A DNA stretch of 10,716 nucleotides from Moraxellaceae bacterium (GTDB lineage: Bacteria > Pseudomonadota > Gammaproteobacteria > Pseudomonadales > Ketobacteraceae). Positions 1-6,674 of this stretch are shown in pieces. The stretch spans positions 1 through 10,716 of the forward strand of contig NVVG01000266.1 of the NCBI GenBank assembly GCA_002402125.1, read 5' to 3'. The notes below the pieces were generated by a model. That model made no database searches and was not told the DNA's origin. It saw only the letters and a program-made list of their open reading frames with translations. Both the position numbers and the translations under genes were made by a program. Position 1 is the stretch's first letter, and every line of letters begins with the position of its first letter.

Positions 1-155
1 ATAAATAAAATTATAATTATCTTAAAATAAAACACTAATCAGTCTTGCAGTTTATCAGTTTTGCAGTCTGAAACCATTTATGATGTTTAAAAAATGTCTT
101 ACTTAATACCACTTTTGTCTTTTTCAAAAATGAAAATCAATCAAATTGTTCCATT
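1..155. other. Non-coding A+T-rich left edge with TTGCAGT repeats
   Basis: I see no gene here. The stretch is A+T-rich. Around 41-70 it holds two close copies of a TTGCAGT word (CTTGCAGTTT, then CAGTTTTGCAGTC). The same word forms the hairpins at 156-187 and 646-683 and recurs in inverse form around 342-380, so this edge probably belongs to the same repeat family. Whether it is the end of another repeat unit cannot be told, because the window starts here. Confidence 0.4.
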
Positions 156-415
156 AAACTGCAAAACTGCTTTCAGTTTTGCAGTTTGATGATTTTAAAA
201 ATCAAAACTAACCAACCATGAACTAAAACAAGTTAGTTTGGTCAAAATTTAAAGGAATAATGAAATCGATAAATTTTGGATAAGGAGTAATTCCAACTTA
301 GAAACAAAATGTAAAAAAATGATAAGTCTTTTCTGTAACCTAACTGCAAAACTGACAAACTGCAAAACATTTTTACTGCAAACTACCTTTATTATTAACC
401 TACGCTTATCAAAAG
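153..415. repeat. Long direct repeat, copy A
   Basis: This segment is repeated, diverged, at about 645-905 with a constant offset of 492 bases. Blocks conserved between copies include the opening TGCAAAACTG hairpin, a 27-base identical stretch (214-240 versus 706-732, beginning AACCATGAACTAAAAC), and a block beginning TAGAAACAAAATGTAAAAAA (299 versus 791) followed by TGATAAGTC. Within the 27-base block, AACTAA and TTAGTT form a further small inverted repeat. The near-constant offset argues for duplication of one unit followed by point divergence. It lies upstream of the iterons and Rep gene, so a partition, incompatibility or resolution site is possible. A pair of old non-coding mobile elements is the alternative. 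No open reading frame is conserved between the copies. Confidence 0.75.
156..187. repeat. Perfect 14-bp hairpin (TGCAAAACTG type), copy A
   Basis: Arms AAACTGCAAAACTG (156-169) and CAGTTTTGCAGTTT (174-187) are perfectly complementary around a CTTT loop. The structure is duplicated at 646-683 with longer arms. No T-run follows on either strand, so it is not an obvious terminator. It marks the left edge of the long direct repeat and could be a protein-binding inverted repeat or a cruciform. Confidence 0.8.
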
Positions 416-645
416 TTTAAAGAACATCAACAGCAAGCTGACAAAGAATTAGAAGATGGGTTTAGCTCCACCATTTATGATGGAGTAAATAACAGTATCC
501 TTGCTTTAGCCATACATATTATATGCATGGCTAAAGACTAACTGTTTTGCTTTTGTCCCCGCCTTAAAAGTTGGAGCAATGAAGATCCTTAGTTCTCTGA
601 AACCAATACAACAAGCATTGGGAGTTATTTTGAGTAAATTACTTA
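356..645. other. Spacer between repeats with possible decayed coding sequence
   Basis: No intact gene is visible. One frame stays open from 356 to the TAA at 539-541 (61 codons) but has no ATG except four codons before the stop. Its middle reads KEHQQQADKELEDG. An overlapping second frame runs from about 511 through an ATG at 580 to a TAA near 649 and ends LGVILSKLLK. The two could be remains of one frameshifted gene, or chance open frames in non-coding DNA. I recognise neither. The segment also contains the palindrome at 505-535. Confidence 0.2.
505..535. repeat. 31-bp near-perfect palindrome
   Basis: TTTAGCCAT (505-513) and ATGGCTAAA (527-535) form the outer arms, and the inner CATAT/ATATG continues the symmetry to the centre at base 520, with a single mismatch (514/526). 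Such a long, nearly loopless palindrome suits a dimeric DNA-binding protein or a recombination/resolution site better than a terminator. The following bases contain only short T-runs. Confidence 0.65.
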
Positions 646-905
646 AATAAACTGCAAAACTGCTTTCAGTTTTGCAGTTTATTGATACTTAGAATCAAAG
701 TTAATAACCATGAACTAAAACAAGTTAGTTTGATAAAAATTTAAAGAAAGAATGAAACCAAGAAATTTGAGATAGGGAATAATTCCAACATAGAAACAAA
801 ATGTAAAAAATTGATAAGTCCTTTCTATAACTTAACTGATAAACTGCCAAAAGTTTTATTGCAAATTACCTTCAATATCAACCTTCATTTATTAAAACAA
901 TAAAG
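645..905. repeat. Long direct repeat, copy B
   Basis: Second, diverged copy of the segment at about 153-415, offset by 492 bases. It opens with the hairpin at 646-683, contains the 27-base identical block at 706-732 and the TAGAAACAAAATG block at 791, and fades out just before the first iteron at 901. The right ends correspond less well than the left ends: copy A there has several TGCAAAAC words that are altered in copy B. No gene is seen inside it. Confidence 0.75.
646..683. repeat. Perfect 17-bp hairpin (TGCAAAACTG type), copy B
   Basis: Arms 646-662 and 667-683 pair perfectly over 17 bases around a CTTT loop, three base pairs more than the copy at 156-187. Core and loop are identical between copies, while flanking sequence has diverged, so this element appears to be under more constraint than its surroundings. 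Confidence 0.8.
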
Positions 906-1361
906 GTCACCTAGTTGGAACTCAAAATCATATTTATATTTCCTTACAACAACATAAAACTAATAGAAACAACCAAAAAGTATTCGATTTCAGCTAAAGG
1001 TCACCTAGTTAGAACTTTAACTTCAGTCTAAAGATTTTACTGGGTAAAATTAGTCTGAATTAGGTGACCTTTAGGTTGATTATAGCTAAAGGTCACCCAG
1101 TTGGAACTTATATTTGATTAAATTTTATTAATATAGCCATCGTAAACATTGAATGAATGAAGAATTTCATTTAAAGGTCACCTAGTTAGAACTAATTAGG
1201 GGTATATTATTTTCATATAAGACTTTTTTCCTTATTAATGGGAAAGAATAATACAATATATAGGTAAAGGTCACCTCTTTGGGACTTAACATATCTTTTA
1301 TTAGTTCTAACTAGGTGACTTTTAGAATTAAGTTCTTACTAAAGGTCATCTTCTTGCAACT
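901..1361. repeat. Iteron field of 22-bp repeats, core TAAAGGTCACC
   Basis: Eight copies of a 22-base element with left half TAAAGGTCACC and right half ending in GGAACT or AGAACT. Plus-orientation copies start at 901, 995, 1087, 1172, 1265 and 1340. Minus-orientation copies lie at 1052-1073 and 1303-1324. The copies at 1265 and 1340 are degenerate in their right half. Length and position just upstream of a Rep_3-type gene fit Rep-binding iterons. The layout is unusual: plus copies are about 75-94 bases apart instead of abutting, and each minus copy sits 13-15 bases before a plus copy, making two large inverted pairs (1052-1108 and 1303-1361). Rep binding is inferred from context. Confidence 0.88.
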
Positions 1362-1514
1362 AGATATAGTTTTTATAAAAAAGGAATTAAAAAAAAATTG
1401 ATTTATCAAAAGCTTAAGTTCTTTTTTAGGTCTTTTTATTATTTTATTATTTTAAATACCTTTTATATTATTTAGATAATTCTAGATGCTATATAAACAA
1501 TAGACTAGAGCCAT
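1362..1514. other. A+T-rich segment inside the origin region
   Basis: Between the main and the decayed iteron clusters lies a very A+T-rich stretch with long A and T runs (for example 1388-1398 and 1432-1455). Such segments next to iterons commonly serve as the DNA-unwinding element where the initiator opens the duplex. A weak, inverted iteron remnant may lie at 1417-1438 (AGTTC, six T, AGGT). I see no gene, and no convincing DnaA box (TTATnCACA) here or elsewhere in the window. Confidence 0.45.
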
Positions 1515-1655
1515 TTTGGGCCACCTATTTGGAACTAAAATCAAGCTAAAGGTCACCTTTTTGAGAATCTAAAGTCCCCATCTAGGAAACCTAAAGTAAC
1601 CATTAAAATATTGAAAAGTCATCATTCAAAAACGAAAGAGCACATCTTTGGGAAT
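1515..1655 (+). repeat. Second, degenerate iteron cluster next to rep
   Basis: Decayed versions of the same 22-base element. 1515-1536 keeps CACCTA and TTGGAACT. 1547-1570 has an intact TAAAGGTCACC but an altered right half. Weaker candidates are at 1571-1592 (AAAGTCCCCA) and 1635-1655 (AAAGAGCACATCTTTGGGAA, which resembles the degenerate copy at 1265). In contrast to the main field these lie close together. Their position between origin and Rep promoter suits operator sites through which Rep represses its own gene, but this is inference. Confidence 0.55.
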
Positions 1656-1706
1656 GAGTACACCTTGAGTAAGGTTCCAATGTTAGTAAATCGTTATACT
1701 TTTAGT

Positions 1707-1736
1707 TTTGAATTAAAGTATAAAGTTATAAATTTG
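1707..1736 (+). promoter_or_regulatory. Bacteroidota-type promoter for rep
   Basis: TAAATTTG at 1729-1736 is an exact match to the Bacteroidota -7 box TAnnTTTG, and TTTG at 1707-1710 is a -33 candidate 18 bases upstream (usual spacing about 19-21). Transcription would start near 1743, giving a leader of about 55 bases before the rep ATG. The nearest iteron-like remnant ends about 50 bases upstream of the -33 candidate. Confidence 0.55.
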
Positions 1737-1797
1737 TAGTGACCTTATTATTATAGATAATTACGCACCTTGTTTTTCATAGTCTAAATTTTGCTCA

Positions 1798-3135
1798 ATG
1801 TCCGAAAAAACTCACAATCCAACAGATTTAGTTCGCTTTGATGATCGGCTCGTTTATGATGCATCGTACAAACTTTCGGCGAGAGCCATTAAAACGGTTT
1901 GTTACATCGCAGCTCATTATGTTAATCCAAAAACACAAAGTGATTTACCTCGACCAATCTTTGTTCCTTTGAGCGAATTGGCTTCAGCTCTTTCAGATGG
2001 ACGAAAAGGATTGAAAAGTAGTTCTTTGTACGCCAATATTTCAAGTCTTTGTGAAGAGTTGGTGAATGCAAAAATCAGATTTAAAACGGACGTAAAAGTT
2101 GAGGGAAAAGATTTGGATGGATTTATCAGTTGGTGCTCGGATGCTGTTCCAACGGAGAAGAATGGAGTGAAAGGAATTAGTTTCGGTTTTGGAGTTTATA
2201 TGTCTCAGTTTTTAATTGGGTTGTCGAGGTACGTGGCAGTTTATCGACCTGAGTTGAATCGATTAAATAAATCGTATTCGATCCGATTATTCCAAATCTT
2301 AAAAGGAATTTCTAACAAAAGAAAAAAATACCGAAAGGTGTTTAAAAAAGTATTCAGTATTGATGAACTGAGATATTTGATGGATTTGCGAGATAAATAT
2401 AAGGCCTTCAAAATGTTCAATGATAAAGTACTTAAACCTTCCATTGCTGAGATCAATAAAAGCACAAGTATATATGTAGTCTCGGTGGACATGATTCGTC
2501 GATCAGGTCGAAAGATTTCGCATATCGAATTTACTTTTACAGATAATAAAAAGAATGCTGGGAAAACTGTAATTTCAGATTACACCACATTTATTGATTA
2601 TATTCCGACTGAAGATGAAATTGCAAGTTTGACTTTTGCGGAGTATCGAGCATATGATTTGTTGGTTGATTTTCAAGTTAAACCAGGGATAGTTTTTAAG
2701 CAGATTTTGCCAGATATTAATGGAAGCGAAATACAAGGATTTGAAGATTATTTTATTATTGGAGCACTTGATTTCTTCCGAGCTTCGGCAAGCAATCAAC
2801 AATCTAATAAAATTGCAGCAGCGACTTTTGTCAGTTGGTGGACCAAGCTTCGGCTTTTCGATACGACAAGTGATGTCTGGGTGAAAATTATGGAACGAGT
2901 CGTCAAAGAGAAAAAAGAATTACAAAAGAAAAATGCAGTTGCCTATGATAATCGATTGTATGCTCGCGAAATGACTCATGAAGAATTTAAAATTTGGTGG
3001 AATGATCAGCAAGGCATCGATCCAAATCAACCGCAACTTTTTGAAAAAGATGACAAAGGAGCGAGAGATGGTTTTGACTCGATTTCGGATATTTTGAAAA
3101 AATATGCTTTGGATGATATTGATGTGGTGGAGTAG
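1798..3135 (+). CDS. Replication initiator protein, Rep_3 family
   Basis: Plasmid initiator that binds iterons in the origin and starts replication. It has the Rep_3 (RepB/RepE-like) double winged-helix layout. The first winged helix is about residues 10-145, including the Bacteroidota-type opening LSARAIKTVCYIAAHYV (26-42). The second is about 155-250, with YSIRLFQILKG (160-170), FSIDELRYLM (186-195) and FNDKVLKPSIAEIN (207-220), the most diagnostic segment. At 445 aa it is longer than the roughly 250-350 aa of many Rep_3 proteins. The extra C-terminal region (about 260-445) is helical and charged with no domain I can name. The ATG at 1798 follows a weak ribosome-binding region, as usual in this phylum. 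Iterons lie directly upstream, supporting the assignment. It could act as a repressor of its own promoter, as many Rep_3 proteins do. Family is confident; replicon type is inferred. Confidence 0.93.
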   Translation: MSEKTHNPTDLVRFDDRLVYDASYKLSARAIKTVCYIAAHYVNPKTQSDLPRPIFVPLSELASALSDGRKGLKSSSLYANISSLCEELVNAKIRFKTDVKVEGKDLDGFISWCSDAVPTEKNGVKGISFGFGVYMSQFLIGLSRYVAVYRPELNRLNKSYSIRLFQILKGISNKRKKYRKVFKKVFSIDELRYLMDLRDKYKAFKMFNDKVLKPSIAEINKSTSIYVVSVDMIRRSGRKISHIEFTFTDNKKNAGKTVISDYTTFIDYIPTEDEIASLTFAEYRAYDLLVDFQVKPGIVFKQILPDINGSEIQGFEDYFIIGALDFFRASASNQQSNKIAAATFVSWWTKLRLFDTTSDVWVKIMERVVKEKKELQKKNAVAYDNRLYAREMTHEEFKIWWNDQQGIDPNQPQLFEKDDKGARDGFDSISDILKKYALDDIDVVE

Positions 3136-3175
3136 GGGAGGTTTGTATGGGATTTCAATTTTGAGATAAAATATA

Positions 3176-3203
3176 GTCATCCATTCGGATGACCTTTTGT
3201 TTA
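3176..3203 (+). terminator. Weak hairpin terminator after rep
   Basis: GTCATCC (3176-3182) and GGATGAC (3187-3193) form a perfect 7-bp stem with an ATTC loop, followed by CTTTTGTTT. Stem and T-run are modest, so read-through into the KilA-N gene 30 bases further on is likely. Confidence 0.5.
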
Positions 3204-3232
3204 AATAAAATAAATATTGAGTATAGTTTTTT

Positions 3233-3778
3233 ATGGAAAATAAAATTTCACTTAATGGAGTAAATGTTAGAACGAAAGAAACTCCTTTTGGAGAATATCT
3301 TTGCGTGACTGACTTGGCGAAAGTTATAGGAGACAAAACTGGGAAAATAATTGGGAATTGGTTTAGTCTTATCGGAACAATCGAATTTTTAAAAGAGTGG
3401 GAATTAAAATATAATTCTGACGATTTTAAAGTCCTGAGATATCAGGACATTAGAATTAATGCAGGTACTTTAAAGTTTTCTCTGTCTGCAAAAAAATGGA
3501 TTGAGGAAACAAATGCCGCTGGAGTCATTTCCGAAGCTGGAAGGTATGGTGGAACTTATGCACATAATGCAATTGCTTTAGAATTTTGTTCTGCAATTAG
3601 TCCTGCTTTTAAGTTGGGAGTTTATGTGGATTATTTAGAATTGAAAGAAGAGAAAGCGCAACAATGGTTGAAGACGTATCAATTTTATTTGAGAAAAATT
3701 GAAGATAATTCAATGGAAAACAATCGTTTTGCAAAAGATCTTCATGATAATATTAGAAAACTGAAAAAAGGAAAGTAA
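3233..3778 (+). CDS. KilA-N domain protein
   Basis: Predicted DNA-binding protein of the KilA-N family, known from phages, plasmids and large DNA viruses. The domain fills most of the 181 aa: YLCVTDLAKVIGD (22-34), NWFSLIGTIEFLKEWE (42-57), SAKKWIEETNAAGVIS (85-100), and the signature GRYGGTYAHNAIALEF (103-118) with SPAFKLGVYVDYLELKE (123-139). The remaining C-terminus (140-181) is a charged helix, probably coiled coil, and lacks the second domain found in many longer KilA-N proteins. It lies 97 bases after rep in the same direction with only a weak terminator between, so co-transcription is plausible. A poor TATAGTTTT box ends just before the ATG. Family assignment is firm. Whether it helps replication, silences genes or is a phage remnant is unknown. 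The gene carries an internal palindrome repeated as its own terminator. Confidence 0.9.
   Translation: MENKISLNGVNVRTKETPFGEYLCVTDLAKVIGDKTGKIIGNWFSLIGTIEFLKEWELKYNSDDFKVLRYQDIRINAGTLKFSLSAKKWIEETNAAGVISEAGRYGGTYAHNAIALEFCSAISPAFKLGVYVDYLELKEEKAQQWLKTYQFYLRKIEDNSMENNRFAKDLHDNIRKLKKGK
3428..3454 (+). repeat. Intragenic palindrome matching the downstream terminator
   Basis: The 27 bases here differ by one base from 3785-3811, the core of the terminator hairpin after the same gene. The shared palindrome is GTCCTGAGATATCAGGAC. In the KilA-N frame it encodes VLRYQDI within the domain (about residues 67-73). By alignment from memory with other KilA-N proteins the segment has normal length, so it is not an in-frame insertion. 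The stem lacks a T-run and should not terminate strongly. Confidence 0.8.
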
Positions 3779-3822
3779 GAATCTAAAGTCCTGAGATATC
3801 AGGACTTTAGATTCTTTTATTT
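3779..3822. terminator. Strong bidirectional terminator between convergent genes
   Basis: GAATCTAAAGTCCTGA (3779-3794) and TCAGGACTTTAGATTC (3799-3814) form a perfect 16-bp stem with a GATA loop, followed by TTTTATTT on the plus strand. It starts at the base after the KilA-N stop codon and ends three bases before the helicase stop codon, so it can end both transcripts. The T-run on the minus-strand side is weak, because that side runs into the KilA-N stop region. Confidence 0.9.
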
Positions 3823-6285
3823 GCCCCGCTGCATATGATTCACTACCATCCTTAATTGACTATAAGTATATCTTCCTCCAAAATGCTCGTAGGATTCTTT
3901 AAATGATTCTGAATTGGTTTCAAGGAAATAAGCTTCAATCTCTTGCACTTTTTCGCTATCCATAATTTGAGTAATATCTAATTCTCCATTTAAAATAAAA
4001 TGCCCCAAATGTGTTTCAATCGTTCCTCTTTTCAAATCACGTTTGGTAGCAATTTCATCAATAGTATTTCCTTCCTGAAATAATTGCAAAGAATGTTCTT
4101 TAGTATCAGTCGTTTCTGTTGATTTTTCTTTTTCAGTCGTTTCAGGAAAAGGTAGATTAGCTGTAATCTTTTTTTCTCTACAAAAATCTTCAATGATCTT
4201 AATAATGACTGCACCATGTTTTTGAACCTTCGTTTTTCCAATGCCCTTTATTTTTATCAAAGCTAAAGAATCAGTAGGCAAGTAATTAGTCAACTCAATA
4301 ATCGCTCGCAAGGTAATCACGACATAAGGTGTCACTTCCATTTCAGCAGCAGTTTCATCTCGCCATATTTTGATGCGTTCATATAATTCAGGGTAAGGAG
4401 TGGTCAACGTGTCGATGGTTGGAAGTGATTTTCGTTCCGTTTTCTTGGTCTTCTTTTTTTGTTTTTCAAAATCTAAATCTGCATTCGCTTTCAATCGCAA
4501 ATATTGCTGCGAAGAGAATTTCTCTTTAGCCATCGAAAAGCAGATTTCTTTGACAAATAATTCTTTAGTTAAAAGAGCCAAATTATCTACCACTAATTTT
4601 TTGATTGACTTATTATCAGTTAAAACAGGGATTTTCCCTAATTCAGGTTTTAACTCAGTTTCTATTTTTTCGGAAAAATAAATACTTGCTTTCTGAATGC
4701 GTTCGAGTAGTTCCTCATTTTCTTCTGGCATTTCAGCATGATAAATTAAATACTCTAATTGTTTTTCAAATTTGGGCGCAACTGCAAAAACCTTCTCTTG
4801 TGCAATAGCAATCCATTTTTGAACCTTTTTAGTTGCAGCGAGAGTCAATGAGTTTTCATTTTCCAAAAAATTACGTTCCAATCGAGTCGCTACTTTTTGA
4901 ATATATTTAAAACTAAACAATTCCAAAATTAACTTTTGTTGGAATGCTTTTTTTGAAGCTAAAAGCTTGGTTTCATCGGGTGCATTTTGATCTGCTGTTT
5001 TTGAATAATTTTTAACGACAGAATCTGTCTTCACACTTGAGTATGCAATTTGCGATCGTAAAACAATTCCTTCAAAACTGGTACATCGACTCAACGCCAC
5101 ATAAACTTGTCCATGCGCAAAAGCAGATTGTGCATCAATAATTACTCGCTCAAAAGTCAAACCTTGACTTTTATGAATCGTGATTGCCCAAGCTAATTTC
5201 AATGGGAATTGGGAAAAAGTTCCAACTATGTCTTCATCTACTTCTTTCGTCCCTTCATTCAATGTATATTTTACATTTTCCCAGTCGACAGAAGTCACTT
5301 TTATTTCATCAATATCAGTTGGACATTTTACATAAATTTCATTTTGTTTGATGCGAGTGATTTTACCAATTTTTCCATTGTAATAAAGTTTCTCATGGGA
5401 AATATCATTTTTGATAAAAAGAACTTGTGCTCCAATTTTAAATTCCAATTTCTCTTGGGTAGGGAAGGTGTGTGTGGGGAAATTACCATCAATTTTTGCC
5501 TTGAATTGAAAAGCTTTCCCAGATAATGAATTCAATTTTTCTCGATTAATTGTATTCGCAGTATTATTATGTGAAGTCAAAGTGATATAACCTTCATCAT
5601 CTGTAGGATTGAAATTATCAACAAATCGCGAATTCAGTTTTTGCAAAACATCCTGATCCATTTGATTATCTCGAACTTTATTCAACAAGTCTATAAAAAT
5701 AGAATCAGACTGTCGATAAATATGTTGTAATTGTATCGTTACAGGATCAGTTTTCAGTAAAGCTTGACTTCCAAAAAAATAAGCGGTAGAGTAGTGGTCT
5801 TTTAATAAATGCCATTCTTCGTGTTTGACCACAGGAGGTAATTGATGTAAATCACCAATCATCAAAAGTTGTACTCCTCCAAATGGTTCAATTGGATTTT
5901 TGTATCGACGAAGCACATCGTCAATACCATCAAGCAAGTCCGCTCGAACCATACTGATTTCATCAATAATCAATAAATCAAGACTTTTGATTAAATTTCG
6001 CTTGTCTTTGGAGAATCGTCTTTGTTGTCGAGGATCATTTTTATTACCAGGTAAATATGGACCAAAAGGTAATTGGAAAAAAGAATGAATCGTCATTCCT
6101 TTTGCATTGATGGCAGCGACACCTGTAGGTGCAACGACGACTGCTCTTTTGATGCATTCTTTTTTTATTCTATGGAGAAAAGTGGTTTTCCCAGTCCCAG
6201 CTTTCCCTGTTAGAAAAATATTCTTATTGGTATATTGAACAAATTGAAAGGCGAGTTCTAATTGTGGATTGGTTGAAAGAGTCAT
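3817..6285 (-). CDS. PIF1-like ATP-dependent DNA helicase with HRDC and C-terminal HTH
   Basis: Superfamily 1B, PIF1/RecD-type helicase, expected to unwind DNA 5'-3' with ATP and to act at stalled forks, structured DNA or recombination intermediates. Visible motifs: Walker A GKAGTGKTT (27-35), Walker B LLIIDEISM (104-112), motif III GDLHQLPPV (144-152), the late SF1 motif AITIHKSQGLTF (367-378) and QVYVALSR with the arginine finger (393-400). A helical linker (430-620) leads to an HRDC domain (about 629-705, with LIKIKGIGKTKVQKHG) and a C-terminal RecQ-like winged/HTH domain (about 730-815, IDEIATKRDLKRGTIETHL). The 822-aa size suits the Bacteroidota PIF1-HRDC-HTH proteins, which are commonly chromosomal, so its place beside a plasmid Rep is notable. 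All catalytic motifs look intact. Gene symbol withheld because several PIF1 paralogues exist. Confidence 0.93.
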   Translation of the reverse strand: MTLSTNPQLELAFQFVQYTNKNIFLTGKAGTGKTTFLHRIKKECIKRAVVVAPTGVAAINAKGMTIHSFFQLPFGPYLPGNKNDPRQQRRFSKDKRNLIKSLDLLIIDEISMVRADLLDGIDDVLRRYKNPIEPFGGVQLLMIGDLHQLPPVVKHEEWHLLKDHYSTAYFFGSQALLKTDPVTIQLQHIYRQSDSIFIDLLNKVRDNQMDQDVLQKLNSRFVDNFNPTDDEGYITLTSHNNTANTINREKLNSLSGKAFQFKAKIDGNFPTHTFPTQEKLEFKIGAQVLFIKNDISHEKLYYNGKIGKITRIKQNEIYVKCPTDIDEIKVTSVDWENVKYTLNEGTKEVDEDIVGTFSQFPLKLAWAITIHKSQGLTFERVIIDAQSAFAHGQVYVALSRCTSFEGIVLRSQIAYSSVKTDSVVKNYSKTADQNAPDETKLLASKKAFQQKLILELFSFKYIQKVATRLERNFLENENSLTLAATKKVQKWIAIAQEKVFAVAPKFEKQLEYLIYHAEMPEENEELLERIQKASIYFSEKIETELKPELGKIPVLTDNKSIKKLVVDNLALLTKELFVKEICFSMAKEKFSSQQYLRLKANADLDFEKQKKKTKKTERKSLPTIDTLTTPYPELYERIKIWRDETAAEMEVTPYVVITLRAIIELTNYLPTDSLALIKIKGIGKTKVQKHGAVIIKIIEDFCREKKITANLPFPETTEKEKSTETTDTKEHSLQLFQEGNTIDEIATKRDLKRGTIETHLGHFILNGELDITQIMDSEKVQEIEAYFLETNSESFKESYEHFGGRYTYSQLRMVVNHMQRGK

Positions 6286-6313
6286 TCCGTTTTTTCATAG
6301 ATTGATGAATCAA

Positions 6314-6350
6314 CAAAAGTACAAAATCAAAAATTCAAAATAGAATCAAA
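6314..6350 (-). promoter_or_regulatory. Candidate promoter of the helicase gene
   Basis: Read on the minus strand, 6321-6314 is TACTTTTG, an exact TAnnTTTG -7 box 29 bases before the helicase ATG. TTTG words lie 14 and 25 bases further upstream, neither at the preferred 19-21 spacing, so the -33 box is uncertain. It implies a short leader of about 20 bases. Confidence 0.4.
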
Positions 6351-6674
6351 AAGGGGATGTTTGAAATATTGTTCTAAGAAATATGAGAAAACAATATTGA
6401 AAGGCTTACAGTTACCAAGTGATTCAACTTTAAAAAAAATAGACTGATAATGATGTGTGATTGCGCTGTACCAATTCCAATCTAAATGTTCATCAACACT
6501 TAGAAAAGCACCACTCCTTTTTTATCCTTGATGAAGACTCCCAACTCAAAATTTTGTTTTAAAATTGGGAATCAAGGTGTTTTAAAAGAATGTCATATTC
6601 TAAAATTAGCTAGAATTAACAAGTAGGCTAAGAGGGAATCGCGGAATATTATTAAGCATAGATGTCAAGAAAAT
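6351..6674. other. Intergenic region with one bulged hairpin
   Basis: About 390 bases separate the 507-aa gene's stop from the helicase start, and I see no gene. The one structure of note is a bulged hairpin at 6526-6577: CCTTGAT pairs with ATCAAGG, TCCCAA with TTGGGA, with a six-base bulge on the left side and an A+T-rich tip. On the plus strand it is followed by TGTTTT, on the minus strand by an A-run, so it would be at most a weak plus-strand terminator with no plus-strand gene to end. No clear terminator for the minus-strand gene was found. Confidence 0.35.

Larger units (their letters stand above)
901..1600. other. Putative replication origin (oriV)
   Basis: The combination of an iteron field, an A+T-rich stretch, more iterons and an adjacent Rep_3 initiator gene in the same direction is the standard architecture of theta-type iteron origins. 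Boundaries are approximate. The long direct repeats at 153-905 may also belong to the functional unit. No nick site, mob gene or DnaA box was recognised, so initiation may rely mainly on Rep. Confidence 0.6.

Noticed and set aside
901..1361. CRISPR array
   Set aside because: Repeats of 22 bases occur in both orientations with 13-94-base gaps of unequal length, degenerate copies are internal, and no cas genes are present. Iterons beside a Rep_3 gene explain it better.
1..1797. DnaA boxes, nick site or mob/oriT
   Set aside because: I found no convincing TTATnCACA-type box and no relaxase gene. TTATCAAAAG-like words are too far from the consensus.
2241..2802. Minus-strand open frames inside rep
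   Set aside because: They are shadows of the Rep_3 frame: no recognisable domain, no promoter, and the plus-strand frame is clearly a conserved protein.
2920..3336. Minus-strand 138-aa frame across the rep/KilA-N junction
   Set aside because: It overlaps the 3' end of rep and the start of the KilA-N gene in antisense, and its composition is that of a reversed A+T-rich sequence. No support as a gene.
3428..3454. Palindromic element inserted in frame into the KilA-N protein (as with Rickettsia palindromic elements)
   Set aside because: The KilA-N domain keeps its expected length between the DDFK and NAG segments as judged from memory of the family, so nothing seems to have been inserted there.
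4400..6088. Several plus-strand frames opposite the helicase gene
   Set aside because: Phe- and Ser-rich low-complexity translations, as expected from the complement of Lys/Glu-rich coding sequence. No promoter boxes or start context.
6526..6577. Rho-independent terminator in the helicase upstream region
   Set aside because: The stem is bulged, the T-run is short, and there is no plus-strand gene to terminate. On the minus strand it is followed by A residues.
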